DNA from: Alphaproteobacteria bacterium
GTDB lineage: Bacteria > Pseudomonadota > Alphaproteobacteria > Micavibrionales > UBA2020
DNA length: 14,393 nt
Reading direction: 5' to 3'
Assembly (NCBI GenBank): GCA_018971405.1
Contig: JAGXAX010000010.1
Location: 1 to 14,393 of the forward strand
Shown here piece by piece: positions 12,441 through 14,393 of the stretch. The translations under genes and the position numbers were made by a program. Under the pieces are notes generated by a model. That model saw only the letters and a list, made by a program, of their open reading frames with translations, was not told where the DNA came from and ran no database searches. Numbering within the stretch: the stretch's first letter is position 1; the number at the start of each line of letters is the position of its first letter.

Positions 12441-14393
12441 ATGAAGGCTTTCATGCGCAGACCGCGGCGGACAGGGGCTTTCTCTTTATTGGCCGCGACG
12501 CTTTTCGCCATCGGCCTGTTTGCGGCCCCACCCGCAGCCCGCGCCGCCCGGCAGGGCCAAAGCATATTGCGCGCCACGCTGCAAAACGGCCTGCAGGTCG
12601 TCATCGTCCGCAACACCCTCGCGCCGGTGGTGACGACGGTGATGAATTACAAGGTCGGTTCGGACGAGGCGCCGGAAGGCTTTCCCGGCATGGCGCACGC
12701 GCAGGAACACATGATGTTCCGCGGCAGCCCCGGCCTCGACGCCAACCAGCTGGCGGACATCTCGGCGGGTATGGGCGGCCAATTCGACGCCGACACCACG
12801 CAGACCATGACGCAATTTTTCTTCACCGTTCCCACGGCCGACATGCCCGTCGCGCTGCGCATTGCCGCCATCCGCATGCGCGGCGTGCTCGATACGGATG
12901 CGCTGTGGGACAACGAGCGCCGCGCCATCGAGCAGGAGGTGGCGCAGGACCTGTCCAACCCAGAATACGTTCTTTACACGAAGCTGCTGGCGGCAATGTT
13001 CCGCGGCACGCCCTATGCGCACGACGCGCTGGGCACGAAAGCCTCTTTTGACAAGACGACGGGTGCCATGCTGCACGGGTTTTACGACCGCTGGTACGCG
13101 CCCAACAACGCCGTTCTGGTGATCGTGGGCGACGTCGACCCGAAAAAGGCGCTTGTTCTGGTCAAAGCGCTGTTCGGCTCGATTCCGGCCCGCACGCTTC
13201 CGCCGCGGCCCGCTTTCGCGTTCGGCGCCGTTTCCGCGGCAACGCTCGACCTGAAAACCGATTTGCCGTACGGGCTGTCTGCCCTTTCATTTCGCATGCC
13301 CGGCTCCGACAGCCCCGATTTCGCCGCCGCGAAGGTTCTCGCCGACGTGCTGGACAGCCAGCGCGGCAGCCTCTACGCCCTCGTGCCCGCGGGCAAGGCG
13401 CTGTTCGCCGGTTTCAGCCTGAGCTCCCTTCCCAAGGCGAGCCTCGGGTACGCCATCGCGGGCTTCCCCAAAAATGCCGACGGAAAGGCACTGGCCGGCG
13501 CGATGCGCAACATCCTCGCTGAAGACGTCAAAAACGGCGTGCCCGCCGGCCTTGTCGCGGCCGCCAAGCGGCGCGCGCTGGCAGAGGCGGAATTTCAGAA
13601 GAATTCCGTCTCCGGACTGGCGATGGCATGGTCGGACGCGCTCGCCGAAAAAGGCTGGCGCTCCCCCGAAGACGGCGCCGCGGCCATCCAGAAAGTGACC
13701 GTGGCCGAAGTCAACCGCGTCGCCCGCGCCTACCTCTCCGGAAACGGCGCGATAACGGCCATCCTCACCCCGCAGGTTTCCGGCCGGCCCGTCAGCTCGA
13801 AATCGTATGGCGGGCAGGAAACCTTCGCGCCCAGGAACGTCAAGGCCGTCACCCTGCCTCTCTGGGCGGAAACGGCCCTCAAAAACCTCTCCATCCCCGA
13901 AATGGCCATACGCCCCGTGACCACCGTCCTGCCGAACGGCATCAGGCTTATCGTGCAGCCGGAATCCGTCAGCGACACCGTCAGCGTTTACGGCCACATC
14001 AAGAACAATGCCGGTCTTGAAGCGCCGCACGGGCAAGACGGCATCGACGAGGAACTGGACCAGCTCTTCCCTTACGGCACGGACAGGCTTGGCCGCGTCG
14101 CGTTCCAGAAGGCGCTGGACGACATCGGCGCCGTCGAAACCGCAGGCACGGACTTTTCCCTCACCGTGCCGGCGCGGGATCTGGAACGCGGCGTCCGGCT
14201 TCTGGCCGGCAACGAACTGCATCCCGCCCTGCCGGAAAAGGCCTTCGCGGTCACCCGCGCGCAGCTGGCGGCCACCGTCGCCGGGCGGCTGCAAAGCCCG
14301 GATTACCTGTCCGGCCGCGCGCTGCTCACGGCCCTGTTTCCCAAGGCCGACCCGACCTTGCGGCAGGCAACGCCCGCCACCGTCTCGGGCCTC
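12441..14393 (+). CDS. Exported M16-family zinc metallopeptidase (3' end outside the window)
   Basis: A frame open to the window edge (651 codons, no stop) encodes a secreted or periplasmic peptidase of the pitrilysin/processing-peptidase type. Residues 1-35 form a signal peptide: MRRPRR, a hydrophobic core, and a likely cut after ARA (33-35). The inverted zinc motif HAQEH is at 86-90, with H86 and H90 as ligands and E89 as catalytic base. E166 in IEQEV, 76 residues later, fits the third ligand. A middle domain carries RWYAPNNAVLVIVGDV. A second M16-type domain starts near residue 495 (TVLPNGIRLIV) and has no HxxEH, the usual inactive partner. The M16 family commonly reaches about 900 residues, so roughly a quarter is missing. 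The ATG at 12441 has GGAG eight bases upstream, only 21 bases after the IS remnant. Substrate unknown. Confidence 0.92.
   Translation, partial: MKAFMRRPRRTGAFSLLAATLFAIGLFAAPPAARAARQGQSILRATLQNGLQVVIVRNTLAPVVTTVMNYKVGSDEAPEGFPGMAHAQEHMMFRGSPGLDANQLADISAGMGGQFDADTTQTMTQFFFTVPTADMPVALRIAAIRMRGVLDTDALWDNERRAIEQEVAQDLSNPEYVLYTKLLAAMFRGTPYAHDALGTKASFDKTTGAMLHGFYDRWYAPNNAVLVIVGDVDPKKALVLVKALFGSIPARTLPPRPAFAFGAVSAATLDLKTDLPYGLSALSFRMPGSDSPDFAAAKVLADVLDSQRGSLYALVPAGKALFAGFSLSSLPKASLGYAIAGFPKNADGKALAGAMRNILAEDVKNGVPAGLVAAAKRRALAEAEFQKNSVSGLAMAWSDALAEKGWRSPEDGAAAIQKVTVAEVNRVARAYLSGNGAITAILTPQVSGRPVSSKSYGGQETFAPRNVKAVTLPLWAETALKNLSIPEMAIRPVTTVLPNGIRLIVQPESVSDTVSVYGHIKNNAGLEAPHGQDGIDEELDQLFPYGTDRLGRVAFQKALDDIGAVETAGTDFSLTVPARDLERGVRLLAGNELHPALPEKAFAVTRAQLAATVAGRLQSPDYLSGRALLTALFPKADPTLRQATPATVSGL

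Noticed and set aside
13287-14294. A 335-codon minus-strand frame opposite the M16 peptidase
   Set aside because: The peptidase frame is open over the entire 1953 bases and carries a signal peptide and zinc motif, so the antisense frame is a shadow.
1-14393. CRISPR arrays, tRNA or rRNA genes, riboswitches or a defence island
   Set aside because: No regularly spaced repeats, cloverleaf-like segments or known defence domains were found. No purine or guanine riboswitch leader is visible, because purD has no untranslated leader in the window.

Overview
The window is GC-rich, densely packed bacterial DNA with no unexplained gaps. The style suggests a Gram-negative bacterium, possibly an alphaproteobacterium: overlapping genes, GC-rich third codon positions, and a Sec-exported M16 peptidase. 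I cannot fix the taxon from sequence alone. Several purine genes carry features I associate with lineages outside the usual alphaproteobacterial pattern, namely a fused PurS-PurL, a variant PurH loop and a variant PurN loop. The donor or host question is therefore open.

Positions 1 to 8895 form one tightly coupled plus-strand block: the 3' end of an unidentified gene, then purD, purN, purL (as a PurSL fusion), purQ, purH, purM and a DnaQ-like exonuclease with a Sel1-type tail. The gaps are ATGA overlaps, 14- and 20-base overlaps, or spacers of 2 to 11 bases, so transcription as one unit is very likely. The six pur genes cover PRA to GAR (PurD), formylation of GAR (PurN), FGAR to FGAM (PurSL with PurQ), AIR formation (PurM) and the last two steps to IMP (PurH). 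PurF, PurE/K, PurC and PurB must lie elsewhere.

Positions 8917 to 9987 hold a convergent minus-strand gene for an alpha/beta hydrolase of unknown substrate. A 172-base, relatively AT-rich divergent intergenic region follows, with short direct repeats. It leads into a plus-strand FadD-like acyl-CoA ligase (10160 to 11971).

Positions 11972 to 12440 are a small graveyard of insertion sequences. A frameshifted C-terminal piece of an IS630-family transposase lies on the minus strand and abuts a frameshifted, apparently internally deleted IS1595 (ISXO2-like) transposase remnant on the plus strand. The remnant's probable right terminus is only 21 bases before the next start codon.

From 12441 to the window end there is an exported M16 zinc metallopeptidase. 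It has a clear signal peptide and an HxxEH motif, and the window edge cuts it in its second domain.

I did not find a new defence, RNA or mobile system. The most informative oddities are the PurSL fusion, the exonuclease-Sel1 fusion riding the purine operon, the HELAH motif inside an alpha/beta hydrolase, and the nested IS scars next to the peptidase gene.
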